Source of the DNA: Alphaproteobacteria bacterium
GTDB lineage: Bacteria > Pseudomonadota > Alphaproteobacteria > Rs-D84
Assembly (NCBI GenBank): GCA_024402815.1
Contig: JAKSTB010000005.1
Location: forward strand, 1-36,551
Direction: 5' to 3'
DNA length: 36,551 bases
In this document: positions 15,917 through 23,858 of the stretch, one piece after another
How the letters are laid out: each line of letters starts with the position of its first letter
Position numbering within the stretch: position 1 is the first letter of the stretch
Notes under the pieces: model-generated
What the model was told of the DNA's origin: nothing
The model's input: only the letters and a program-made list of their open reading frames with translations
Databases searched by the model: none
Made by a program: the position numbers and the translations under genes

Positions 15917-18900
15917 ATGATGAAAAAAGTATTGTGTTTTGCTTTTTTATCGATTTGTTTGTCGTGCAATTTTGCATCAAGTGCTACTTATGATTGTAAG
16001 ACACAAGATTTATGTACATATTCCGCATATCAAGGGAATAGAACGGAACATTGTCCTACACATTTGGGGTCTGATAAAGGGCATTTATTTGTTGGAAATA
16101 GTGGGAAAAAAGATGTTCTGGTTTGTGGACATGAAGGCACAAAAGGGTGCGATCAATATGAAACTGTTGCTGTTTATGGTGAACATACGTTGGGTTGTTC
16201 TGAGGGTAAGAGTGTTGTAAATGGGCAAGCGTGGTATCCTGGATGTAAATCACAATATAAATTAGGTATATACAGATGTCAAAGTCACAAATGGGAAAAT
16301 GCATGGCCTAGGTATATTTCTCGTTGTACAGATTTTAGTGGTAAAAGAGTTTTTGTTGAAAGAGTAGCTAAGAGTGGTGATACAGATAAAACACTTTATT
16401 GTAATGAAATTTTGGAAGCTGCAGGTACAAGATATTGTAAGGGAATTTGTTATGGTGATGCCTCGTCATCACAACAACCAGCGCCACAACAGCAAGCACC
16501 GCAACAAACTTCTTCAAATTCTGGTCAAACCCAGACCAATAATCAAAATAATTCGGGACAACGGAATTATTCTGGGGTTATAAAAGATAAAGATACAGGC
16601 GAACCATTACGATTCGTTAATATTTCGGTTCCTGGCACACAAAGCGGATGTACAACTGATGCCGAAGGAAAATTTGGAAATGGTAATAATTATTGCAGAT
16701 TGACATCTGATACTGTGACGATTTCATATGTTGGGTATGAAACAATCACTGGTAAAAAATTGGCATCGACAGGTAATGACATTAAAATGAAAGAGACAGT
16801 TAATCAATCAGAGGATGTTGTGATCAGTGCTTTAAGTAATAAGACACTTTGTGAAAGAGATAATAGTGGAACATGGGATGAACAAAAAAATACATGCAGA
16901 TGCCCAAGCAATAAACCAAGATGGGAAGGAACAGGAAATAATCCAGGATGTTTATCAACTTGTACATATTTAAACAGACATCCAAATCAAGCTTCGCCGG
17001 AACGTTTGGCGTGTTGCAGGGCGGGTAGCGCGACAAAATGGGAAGGTAGTGATACCCAGGGTAATTGTATTTGTATTACCGCCAACAGACAAGTTGATGC
17101 ATCTAAACAATGGGACGGTACGACTTGTGCTGTGGTAAATAATCCACCAACACCAGAAGAACAATGTACTGCGTTGGGTAATATTGTCAGATGGGATGCC
17201 ACGACATCACAATGTGTTTGCACGGATAAAACAAAAAGATTAGATGGTACACAATGTGTCGACAAAGAAGCACCAGCAGAAGAAGAAAAAACACCAGAAG
17301 AACAATGTACTGCGTTGGGTAATATTGTCAGATGGGATGCATCGTCATCAACATGTGTTTGTGTTGATGAAACAAATGTATTAAGTAACGGTCAATGTGT
17401 TGATAAAACTGATACCACGGATCAAACACCTGTGGTTCCTGAAAGAACACCCCAAGATGCATGTAATGATTTGGGACAAATTGCAGTTTGGCAAAATAAT
17501 GAATGTGTTTGCACAGATGAAATCAGTGATTTTACATATGATGAAGAAAGCAAAACAGGTAAATGTGTTGAAAACGAACAAAAGAAAAAAGCTAAGGCGT
17601 TAAAAGATAAAACAGATGCGTATAAAAATGCAAAAGACAAAGAACAAAGTTTAGCGAACAGAACTTTGACCGCTGCAACCACCGCCGCAACCGGATTGGG
17701 CATGATGGAATTAGCGATGGGTAAAGCGGAACAGAAAGCAGATGCAGATGCTGAACAAGATATGGCGGCATATATGGCGACAATGCGTTGCACATATGCG
17801 GGCGGTAAATCTGTGAAGGCGGGCCCCGAAGAAATAGAATTACCAGGTGGAAATGATGGCAAATTGATGTCATACCGCAGTGAATATATAGCATTGGCAA
17901 AAAGTTTGAAAGAACGCAAAACAGCCATGGATATGTTGCCTGGAATTGAAAGTGAAGAGATATTAGATAAAGCAGAAATGGGATTATATGATGACGAAAG
18001 CAAGGGCATAGAAGGAGGCACATATGCATCATTGTATAGAGCGAAACAGGGCAGTGAAGAAGACCAAAAGAAGATAGATGCTGACAAAGAAAAATCTGCT
18101 AAACGAGTTAAATATGGTGCGACCGCTTTGGTGGCGGGTGCTGCGGTTGGTGTTGCTGGCAACAGTTTAATAAATGGTAAATTGGGTGAAAAACTGAAAG
18201 AAGCAAGACAAGACAGAGAAGAAAAGAAGAACAAAAGTCCGAATGTCAAAGAAGATAATCGACCTGTTATTCAACACGCACCTAATCCTGAAAATATGAA
18301 ATCAGAAACTTCTGTTATAGCAAATAGCACAGGATCAGATGCTGGACAGAGTGACGGTGTTGCAGGGGTTATTGGTTCTTTAATTGGAACAACAACTGAT
18401 AAAGTATCAGGTGCCACATCAACTTCTGGTGGTAATGTTGGTACTTCAACCACGACAGTAGAAAGCCAAAGAATAAGTTATGATGAACCAGATGTAGATG
18501 GAACAAAATGGAATGAATCACAATATTTACAATGTTTTGCACACTTCTTCCCGAAAGACAGATATTCTTCTAACTTGAAATCTTATTGGGCAAAATCTCA
18601 TAACAGTCAATATTGCAGTGGTTATACTGGCGGTAAATATATATATGATTTCAAAAAAAATACAAATCCATGTCCACAGCAAAAGTTTAAATCTTTGAAT
18701 GCGGGCGAATGGGAAATTCAAATAAGAAATGGTAATAAAGCAGTTAAGGGTATAGCCGTTTGCAATAATATGGCGGGAAGCAAGGAAGATGAATTGCGCG
18801 ACAATGTTGATGCACACACAGATAATGGTAAACATTGTTGGTGCAAGATAACACAAACAGATTTGACTGATTGTTTGGTTACTCAAAAATTCTCATGGGA

Positions 18901-19144
18901 ATACAGGGGAGAGTACGGACCTGTGGATGCAGAAGATGTGGAATGGTTTAATGACAACAAATCAAATGCAGATAGTGTAGAATTGTATCCTGCGGGATAT
19001 TATCAAGAAGGACAAAACGGTTGTTTGTGGGAATGTGCTGATGCGTGCGCATATAATTTGCTGGATTATGGTCGTCACCGTCAAAGACAAATGCATGGTG
19101 TTCCACATATAGTAAATTTTGTTGAAAAATACAATAATATGTAA
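15917..19144 (+). CDS. Large cysteine-rich secreted mosaic protein
   Basis: A 1075-residue protein of unknown function. Order seen: Sec signal peptide (cleavage near SSA-TYD, residue 23); Cys-rich N-terminal domain (24-180); Gln/Asn-rich linker (183-213); a CarboxypepD_reg-like beta-sandwich (215-290, with KDTGEPL and ISYVGYET); Cys-rich repeats of about 47 residues (305-555, QCTALGNIVRWDA...CVC); a Lys-rich coil (555-590); two small-residue hydrophobic segments (about 583-605 and 730-750); a Ser/Thr/Gly linker (780-860); and a Cys-rich C-terminal domain with CWC (near 972) and CLWECADAC (near 1036). The many Cys and the signal peptide suggest disulphide-stabilised display in or beyond the periplasm. 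GAGAG precedes the ATG. Two hydrophobic segments could anchor it in a membrane. The region resembles the gene at 29592 in part. No enzyme motif is recognised. Confidence 0.8.
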   Translation: MMKKVLCFAFLSICLSCNFASSATYDCKTQDLCTYSAYQGNRTEHCPTHLGSDKGHLFVGNSGKKDVLVCGHEGTKGCDQYETVAVYGEHTLGCSEGKSVVNGQAWYPGCKSQYKLGIYRCQSHKWENAWPRYISRCTDFSGKRVFVERVAKSGDTDKTLYCNEILEAAGTRYCKGICYGDASSSQQPAPQQQAPQQTSSNSGQTQTNNQNNSGQRNYSGVIKDKDTGEPLRFVNISVPGTQSGCTTDAEGKFGNGNNYCRLTSDTVTISYVGYETITGKKLASTGNDIKMKETVNQSEDVVISALSNKTLCERDNSGTWDEQKNTCRCPSNKPRWEGTGNNPGCLSTCTYLNRHPNQASPERLACCRAGSATKWEGSDTQGNCICITANRQVDASKQWDGTTCAVVNNPPTPEEQCTALGNIVRWDATTSQCVCTDKTKRLDGTQCVDKEAPAEEEKTPEEQCTALGNIVRWDASSSTCVCVDETNVLSNGQCVDKTDTTDQTPVVPERTPQDACNDLGQIAVWQNNECVCTDEISDFTYDEESKTGKCVENEQKKKAKALKDKTDAYKNAKDKEQSLANRTLTAATTAATGLGMMELAMGKAEQKADADAEQDMAAYMATMRCTYAGGKSVKAGPEEIELPGGNDGKLMSYRSEYIALAKSLKERKTAMDMLPGIESEEILDKAEMGLYDDESKGIEGGTYASLYRAKQGSEEDQKKIDADKEKSAKRVKYGATALVAGAAVGVAGNSLINGKLGEKLKEARQDREEKKNKSPNVKEDNRPVIQHAPNPENMKSETSVIANSTGSDAGQSDGVAGVIGSLIGTTTDKVSGATSTSGGNVGTSTTTVESQRISYDEPDVDGTKWNESQYLQCFAHFFPKDRYSSNLKSYWAKSHNSQYCSGYTGGKYIYDFKKNTNPCPQQKFKSLNAGEWEIQIRNGNKAVKGIAVCNNMAGSKEDELRDNVDAHTDNGKHCWCKITQTDLTDCLVTQKFSWEYRGEYGPVDAEDVEWFNDNKSNADSVELYPAGYYQEGQNGCLWECADACAYNLLDYGRHRQRQMHGVPHIVNFVEKYNNM
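17149..17340 (+). repeat. Tandem 141-base repeat within the large secreted-protein gene
   Basis: The 51 bases at 17149-17199 recur without a mismatch at 17290-17340, an offset of 141 bases (47 codons). They encode TPEEQCTALGNIVRWDA; the rest of each unit has diverged but keeps CVC. A third, degenerate unit follows at about 17443-17518 (TPQDACNDLGQIAVW...CVC). Confidence 0.9.
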
Positions 19145-19150
19145 TTGAGA

Positions 19151-19188
19151 TAATAAAAAAATACCGCCATCTTTGGCGGTGTTTTTTT
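19151..19188. terminator. Bidirectional intrinsic terminator between the large gene and dksA
   Basis: ACCGCCA (19163-19169), loop TCTT, TGGCGGT (19174-19180), with an A-run to the left and GT7 to the right. It is another member of the CCGCC...GGCGG terminator set. Confidence 0.85.
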
Positions 19189-19197
19189 ACAAAAATT

Positions 19198-19629
19198 TTA
19201 TTTGTGTTTTTGTTCGTATTCTTCTTGCTCTTCGATAGTCATTGTTGCCAATGGACGTGCCAACATTCTCTGTAAACCGATTTCATCACCGGATAAAATG
19301 CTGTATCCATATGTGCCATTTTCAATGCGTTCAATCGCAGCGTTTATTTTCTGTAACAATTTAGAATTACGTTCAGATAGACGCAAATTTAATGTGATTT
19401 CTTGTTCGGCGGATGCCTGGTCCTGTTCGTCGCCTACACCAGCAATTTCATTTTTTTCAGCCATTCTTACATCACTTAACACAGAATCATGATCGCTTAA
19501 TAATTCTTCGCGTTGTGTGTTCAACAATTGGTAAAAATACGCCAAATGTTCAGGGCACATATAAGGTTCTGTATTTTTTGGTGTGTATTTTGGTGGTAAT
19601 TCTATATTTTTAAAATTCTTTTTTGCCAT
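19198..19629 (-). CDS. dksA: DksA-family RNA polymerase regulator without zinc cysteines
   Basis: DksA enters the secondary channel of RNA polymerase and works with ppGpp in the stringent response. The 143-residue protein has the helical N-terminus, a coiled coil whose tip keeps both key aspartates (Asp67 and Asp70 in GDEQDQASAEQE, matching E. coli Asp71 and Asp74), and the C-terminal segment GYSILSGDEIGLQRMLARP. All four zinc-ligand cysteines of classical DksA are replaced (Ser110, Ser113, Thr131, Glu134); the only Cys is residue 25. It follows trxA after a single base and ends at the shared terminator. The loss of the metal site is unusual, and the fold must be held otherwise. Confidence 0.85.
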   Translation of the reverse strand: MAKKNFKNIELPPKYTPKNTEPYMCPEHLAYFYQLLNTQREELLSDHDSVLSDVRMAEKNEIAGVGDEQDQASAEQEITLNLRLSERNSKLLQKINAAIERIENGTYGYSILSGDEIGLQRMLARPLATMTIEEQEEYEQKHK

Positions 19630-19630
19630 T

Positions 19631-19951
19631 TTACGATGCCTTTAATTCTTTGACCCATTGAGTAAGGGTTTCTTCGTCCATTAAACCTGTGCGTGCTTCT
19701 TTCAATTCGCCATCTTTGAAAGCCAGGACACTTGGAATGCTGCGGATGCCGAATTTTGCAGCTGTTCTTCTGTTTGATTCATCTATTTCAAATTTCACAA
19801 AATTTACATCTGATTCAGCTTCGGATACGTCTTCAAAAATAGGGCCAAACATTTGACATGGTCCGCACCATGCAGCCCAAAAATCTACCAATGTTAATCC
19901 AGAGGATACTAACGATTCAAACGTTTCGTCATTAGCATGTTTCAAAGCCAT
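19631..19951 (-). CDS. trxA: Thioredoxin
   Basis: A 106-residue cytosolic thioredoxin with active site WCGPC (Cys29, Cys32 from the chosen start), preceded by LVDFWAAWC and followed by the cis-proline region IRSIPSVLAFKDG. It reduces protein disulphides using electrons from thioredoxin reductase, which is not in the window. I chose the ATG at 19951 (MALKHAND): AAGGAG lies 6 bases upstream, while the longer frame from 19981 has none. The dksA gene follows directly, so redox and transcription control share a transcript here. Confidence 0.95.
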   Translation of the reverse strand: MALKHANDETFESLVSSGLTLVDFWAAWCGPCQMFGPIFEDVSEAESDVNFVKFEIDESNRRTAAKFGIRSIPSVLAFKDGELKEARTGLMDEETLTQWVKELKAS

Positions 19952-19969
19952 TTTTTTCTCCTTATGTTG

Positions 19970-19997
19970 TTGATATTTCATTTGAGTTTATTATAAT
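19970..19997 (+). promoter_or_regulatory. sufS promoter in the trxA-sufS divergent region
   Basis: TTGATA (19970-19975), 16-base spacer, TATAAT (19992-19997), predicting a start near 20004 and a 21-base leader. The ATTATAAT sequence also gives a TATAAT on the minus strand (19995-19990), so the trxA promoter may overlap it, though its -35 box is not clear. Confidence 0.55.
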
Positions 19998-20024
19998 CAT
20001 AGCAAAAAGCAAGAGAAAAACGAT

Positions 20025-21140
20025 ATGAAAAAATTCATTTACATGGATGCCGCGGCCAGTTGGTTGAAGCCACAACCTGTAATAGAAACAGAAGTTGATT
20101 TTTTAACAAATTTATATGCTAATGCAGGTCGTGGAATCTGTGCCAGGGCATCTAATGTTGATAACATGATTGCCAATGTCAGACAAGATGTTGCCATTTT
20201 TGTTGGGGCAAAACCTGAAAATATAGTTTTTACATCTGGGGCAACAGACGGGTTGAATCGTATTGTTAATATATTGGTAAACCAAGATGGATATTCCAAA
20301 AAATCGACATTTGCTGTGTCTGATTTAGATCATCACAGTGCCAGATTACCGTGGCAAGAATTACTGCGTCGTGGAAAAATCAGCAAAGAAATTGTTTGTG
20401 AATTGGATGAAGATTTGAATATAAAAATTGATTCTGTGCCGAAAACAGATTTTTTGATTATTACGGCTATGTCCAATGTGGTGGGTGTGCCCCAGGATAT
20501 AGAAAAAATAATCAAAGTCGCAAAAAGCAAAAATCCAAATGTTATTACAATTGTTGATGCGGCCCAATATGTTGTGCATGAAAAGATAAATGTAAAAAAA
20601 TGGGGCTGTGATTTTATGGTCTTTTCGGGCCACAAAATAGGGGCAGATACAGGCATAGGTGTTTTGTATATTCGCGAACCAAATAAATATTATCCTGATA
20701 AATTTGGCGGGGGTATGGTTTCCAAGGTCAAAGATGATTCAAATTTGGTTTTGAATAAAGCGCCTGAAAAATTTGAAGCAGGCACTTTGCCTTTGACTCA
20801 AATAATCGGGTTGGGTGTGGCAATTAAATCTTTGGGAAATTGGAATTGTAAAGATTTAATATATTATATGTACGATGAATTGATTAAAATGCCAAACATT
20901 AAAATGTTAACAAAACGTGATGCATGTATGATAAGTTTTGTTCCAGACAATATGCATGTTTTAGATATGGGGGCTTTGTTGGGTGCAAAAAATATTTGTG
21001 TTCGTGTTGGTAATATGTGCGCCAGTTGGATACATAAAAGATTAAAATTAGATGGGTCAGTCAGAATATCTGTGGGGCCATGGAATACAATTGATGATGC
21101 AAAACATGTGATTGAAACGATTCGTGGGGTGTTAAAATAA
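20025..21140 (+). CDS. sufS: Cysteine desulfurase SufS (group II)
   Basis: A PLP-dependent enzyme that takes sulfur from cysteine for iron-sulfur cluster assembly. The 371-residue protein has DLDHHSARLPWQE, TAMSNVVGVPQDI, VDAAQYVVHE and the PLP-lysine motif SGHKIGADTGIGVLY (Lys204). The persulfide-forming cysteine is Cys332 in RVGNMCASW. It is about 35 residues shorter than typical SufS (about 405), mainly at the N-terminus and in loops. Its stop overlaps the sufT start (TAATG), and sufE follows, so acceptor and desulfurase are co-expressed. No sufBCD or iscU is in the window. CsdA is the alternative name, but the sufT and sufE neighbours favour SufS. Confidence 0.9.
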   Translation: MKKFIYMDAAASWLKPQPVIETEVDFLTNLYANAGRGICARASNVDNMIANVRQDVAIFVGAKPENIVFTSGATDGLNRIVNILVNQDGYSKKSTFAVSDLDHHSARLPWQELLRRGKISKEIVCELDEDLNIKIDSVPKTDFLIITAMSNVVGVPQDIEKIIKVAKSKNPNVITIVDAAQYVVHEKINVKKWGCDFMVFSGHKIGADTGIGVLYIREPNKYYPDKFGGGMVSKVKDDSNLVLNKAPEKFEAGTLPLTQIIGLGVAIKSLGNWNCKDLIYYMYDELIKMPNIKMLTKRDACMISFVPDNMHVLDMGALLGAKNICVRVGNMCASWIHKRLKLDGSVRISVGPWNTIDDAKHVIETIRGVLK

Positions 21141-21454
21141 TGGCTGAAATTCGTGATCAGATCATAGAAGAAATCAAAAAAATATATGACCCAGAAATAC
21201 CTGTGAATATTTGGGATTTGGGTTTGATTTATGATATAAATGTGGACGATAAAAATATAAACATAGAAATGACATTTACCAGTCCCACATGTCCCATGAT
21301 GGAAGATATTTTAACCCAGGTTAAAGAAAATGTAGAATCTGTTGCATACGGCAGAAATGTTGATGTTAAATTAGTTTGGGATCCTGCGTGGGATGTTTCC
21401 AGAATGTCTGAACAGGCGCGTATAGAATTAGATTTGACCGAACAGGGTTGGTAA
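21140..21454 (+). CDS. sufT: SufT / MIP18-family (DUF59) iron-sulfur maturation factor
   Basis: A 104-residue DUF59 protein: the opening DPEIPVNIWDLGLIYDINVD and the central MTFTSPTCPMME with its conserved cysteine are family hallmarks, and VWDPAWDVSRMSEQAR closes the fold. SufT helps mature iron-sulfur proteins when demand is high. It overlaps the sufS stop and precedes sufE by 3 bases, a compact operon. Confidence 0.92.
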   Translation: MAEIRDQIIEEIKKIYDPEIPVNIWDLGLIYDINVDDKNINIEMTFTSPTCPMMEDILTQVKENVESVAYGRNVDVKLVWDPAWDVSRMSEQARIELDLTEQGW

Positions 21455-21457
21455 AAG

Positions 21458-21820
21458 ATGACATATACGGAAATAAAAAATCTTTTGAATTTAATTGAAG
21501 ATCCTGTCGAAAAATTGGAAATGGTTATGGATTTGGGCAAGACATTAAAACCAATTCCTGAAAACGCAGAATGCAGTGAAATTACGGGCTGTGCTTCATT
21601 TGTAAAAATATGTCGGGTTAATAATAATTTTTATGGTATGGCAGATTCTTTGATGGTGCGCGGAATTGTTGCAATTATGTTATCTATGGTTGATGGAAAA
21701 ACAGCAGACGAAATAAAAAAATTAGATTTAATGGGTGAATTTAACATTTTGAATCTTAATTTTGGTGCATCCAGATTAAATGGTATTCAATCTATGATTA
21801 GTTTTTTTGAAAATTTGTGA
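21458..21820 (+). CDS. sufE: Sulfur acceptor SufE
   Basis: SufE takes the persulfide sulfur from SufS and passes it to the scaffold. The 120-residue protein has the active Cys45 in ITGCASFVKI, then MVRGIVAIMLSMVDGKTADEI and FGASRLNGIQSM, as in SufE. The frame begins 3 bases behind sufT. A promoter for the next gene overlaps its stop. Confidence 0.92.
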   Translation: MTYTEIKNLLNLIEDPVEKLEMVMDLGKTLKPIPENAECSEITGCASFVKICRVNNNFYGMADSLMVRGIVAIMLSMVDGKTADEIKKLDLMGEFNILNLNFGASRLNGIQSMISFFENL

Positions 21821-21826
21821 TAAAAT
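21814..21826 (+). promoter_or_regulatory. Extended -10 promoter of the ftsL-like/ftsI pair
   Basis: TTTGTGATAAAAT, with TG-A-TAAAAT, overlaps the sufE stop codon; it is identical to the 13 bases at 15888-15900. It predicts a start near 21834 and a short leader with GGGAAGGA before the ATG at 21853. Confidence 0.5.
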
Positions 21827-21852
21827 AGTAAGAACAAAGGGAAGGAAAAAAT

Positions 21853-22143
21853 ATGCGTGATGATGAAAAGATGTGTATGATTGGCATCGGAATGCTTGTT
21901 TTTGTCAGCTGTTTAATCATAGGTTTACAGGTGTGTTATCGTGAACAAAAACGGACAAATGACAAGATTGTTACAGAAATGAAAGCAGTGAAACGCGAAT
22001 ATTCCACCCAAGAAAATTTATATTTATCATTGATATCTGCGGACAGTTTGCGTGGTTCTGTGTTTGGCAATAACAGAAAGGCAGAAATGGTATCTTTTAA
22101 CAAAGTTGTAAATATAGATAATATCCCGATGGTAGAAGAATGA
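21853..22143 (+). CDS. Small bitopic protein, FtsL candidate
   Basis: A 96-residue protein with one membrane helix (about residues 9-27, IGIGMLVFVSCLIIGLQV), a basic heptad-like stretch after it (REQKRTNDKIVTEMKAVKRE) and a short periplasmic tail. FtsL, which forms a coiled coil with FtsB in the divisome, has this layout and is usually encoded directly upstream of ftsI, with which this gene overlaps (ATGA). FtsL is poorly conserved, so position and topology are the main evidence. GAAGGA precedes the ATG. I leave the symbol empty because sequence identity cannot be shown. Confidence 0.55.
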   Translation: MRDDEKMCMIGIGMLVFVSCLIIGLQVCYREQKRTNDKIVTEMKAVKREYSTQENLYLSLISADSLRGSVFGNNRKAEMVSFNKVVNIDNIPMVEE

Positions 22144-23816
22144 AGTTTGATGCAGGCAAAGACATTTTACCACATGAATTCAAGGGTATCACGTATAATC
22201 GTGACAGTGTACAACGGTTGAAAATTATCAAAGTTTTTTTTCTGGCTTTCTGTGCGATTGCTATATTGCGGACTTTGCAATTTGGTTTGGAAAACAGTGA
22301 ATGTAAAAAACATACTGTTTCTATGTCAGAGATAGATGCCCGTGCAGATATTGTGGACAGAAACGGTGTGATTTTGGCAACAAATACACAAATAGGTCAT
22401 ATAAAATTATATCCGCCAAAAGTTAAAGAAGAACACATAGATGATGTTGCGCGTGTCATTCATGAAATATCCCCAGAAGAATTCAGTATAGAAACTGCGT
22501 TGAAATTTATTCGTTCTGGGAAAAAGGGGATATATTTGAAAGAGAATTTGATTGGGGAAAAATTAAAAGAGCAATTAAATTTCATCGACAATGTTAACAG
22601 AATATATGATTGTTTTGATTTCGAATTAATCACAAAACGTTATTATCCACAAAGAAATGTTTTTTCACATGTTGTGGGAGTTGCCGGTAAAGATCGTGGA
22701 TTGGAAGGAATCGAACGAACATATGATAAATATTTACGCGAAAACAAAGATCCACTTAAAATATCCATTGATTCCAGAATACAAAATATTTTCCATGAAC
22801 AATTAACTATCGCTATGAATAAATATCATGCCAAAGGTGCAATGGGAATGTTGATGAATTCGACAACGGGGGAAATGTTGGCGATGGTTCAATTGCCTGA
22901 TTTTAATCCAAATGAAAAAATCAAGGCAACATATGATGAAAAACGCAAATTTAAATTGTTGCGTGTGCCGTATGAAATGGGGTCTGTTTTCAAAATATTT
23001 AATACAGCCATAGCATATGAAAATAATTTACAAGACAGATGGTATGAAGTCGATAAACCTTTGATGATTTATGATAAATTTAACAGACCTGCGATGAAGA
23101 AACCTATTGATGATGTCGCTTCTTTTAAGCGCGGTGTTATCAAAAAACGCGGGATTAGAAAATTACAGGCACCTGATATAATGCTGTATTCCTGCAATGT
23201 TGGCAGTGCGCGTATGGCGCTGGAGTTTCCGCCAACCGCGCAACAAGAATTTTTCCAAAGATTACATTTTGATGGCCCTCTGGATTTAGAATTTGGTAAA
23301 ACAGAAACCGCTCTGACACATAAAACTTGGGGTAAAGTAGAACGCGCAACCGCGGCATTTGGACATGGCGTAAATGTCACACCTATGCATTTGTTGTTGG
23401 GTGTTAACGCGATGACAAATGGTGGATTTTATATATACCCAACTTTGTTAAAAAGGGGCATCGGGGCGATTCGTGGTGAACGTGTTTTGGATCCAGAAAT
23501 ATCTGCTAAATTACGTCAAATAATGTATCGCATTGCGGAAGAAACAACCGGTAAATTGGCACGCGTTGAAGGTATGGAGATAGGTGGTAAAACGGGAAGT
23601 GCCGAAAAACGTGCGGTCGACGGCAGTGCGGATAAAAGTCGTAATATGACCGTATTTACGGGGGTTTTCCCTGTATCTGTGCCTCAATATGTTATTTTAA
23701 TTATGCTGGATGAAGCCCAAGCAGAACACAAAGGCAGTGGCAGAACCGCCGCACAAAATGCCGTTCCAACAGCCGGGGCAATTCTTAATGGAATCATGCC
23801 ATTGCTATTTGAATAA
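22140..23816 (+). CDS. ftsI: Septal peptidoglycan transpeptidase FtsI (PBP3)
   Basis: A class B penicillin-binding protein that cross-links septal peptidoglycan. The 558-residue protein has one N-terminal membrane helix (about 29-46), a pedestal domain with RADIVDRNGVILATN and LEGIERTYD, and the transpeptidase domain. The catalytic motifs are SVFK (Ser282, Lys285, in YEMGSVFKIF), SCN (in LYSCNVGSARMAL) and KTG (in IGGKTGSAEK). It overlaps the upstream FtsL-like gene by 4 bases. Among class B enzymes, the FtsL-like neighbour and sequence favour FtsI over the elongation enzyme MrdA. A recJ promoter lies across its last codons. Confidence 0.92.
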   Translation: MKFDAGKDILPHEFKGITYNRDSVQRLKIIKVFFLAFCAIAILRTLQFGLENSECKKHTVSMSEIDARADIVDRNGVILATNTQIGHIKLYPPKVKEEHIDDVARVIHEISPEEFSIETALKFIRSGKKGIYLKENLIGEKLKEQLNFIDNVNRIYDCFDFELITKRYYPQRNVFSHVVGVAGKDRGLEGIERTYDKYLRENKDPLKISIDSRIQNIFHEQLTIAMNKYHAKGAMGMLMNSTTGEMLAMVQLPDFNPNEKIKATYDEKRKFKLLRVPYEMGSVFKIFNTAIAYENNLQDRWYEVDKPLMIYDKFNRPAMKKPIDDVASFKRGVIKKRGIRKLQAPDIMLYSCNVGSARMALEFPPTAQQEFFQRLHFDGPLDLEFGKTETALTHKTWGKVERATAAFGHGVNVTPMHLLLGVNAMTNGGFYIYPTLLKRGIGAIRGERVLDPEISAKLRQIMYRIAEETTGKLARVEGMEIGGKTGSAEKRAVDGSADKSRNMTVFTGVFPVSVPQYVILIMLDEAQAEHKGSGRTAAQNAVPTAGAILNGIMPLLFE

Positions 23817-23830
23817 ATTTAGATTATAAT
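23802..23830 (+). promoter_or_regulatory. recJ promoter overlapping the ftsI 3' end
   Basis: TTGCTA (23802-23807), 17-base spacer, TATAAT (23825-23830). It predicts a start near 23837, about 22 bases before the recJ GTG. Confidence 0.6.
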
Positions 23831-23858
23831 ATCACTGATAATAAAAAAAGAGTATAGC

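Noticed and set aside
15693-15980. Minus-strand ORF with a poly-lysine stretch
   Set aside because: The lysines come from the complement of the T25 tract; the frame runs backwards through tatA and the terminator.
17149-17340. CRISPR-like repeats
   Set aside because: There are only two exact copies, in frame in a coding region with a 47-codon period; no spacers of constant size or cas genes.
17422-18249. Long minus-strand ORF (275 residues) inside the large secreted-protein gene
   Set aside because: It is antisense to a well supported coding frame, low in complexity and Ser/Ala/Phe-rich as expected from the complement of that gene, with no promoter or ribosome site.
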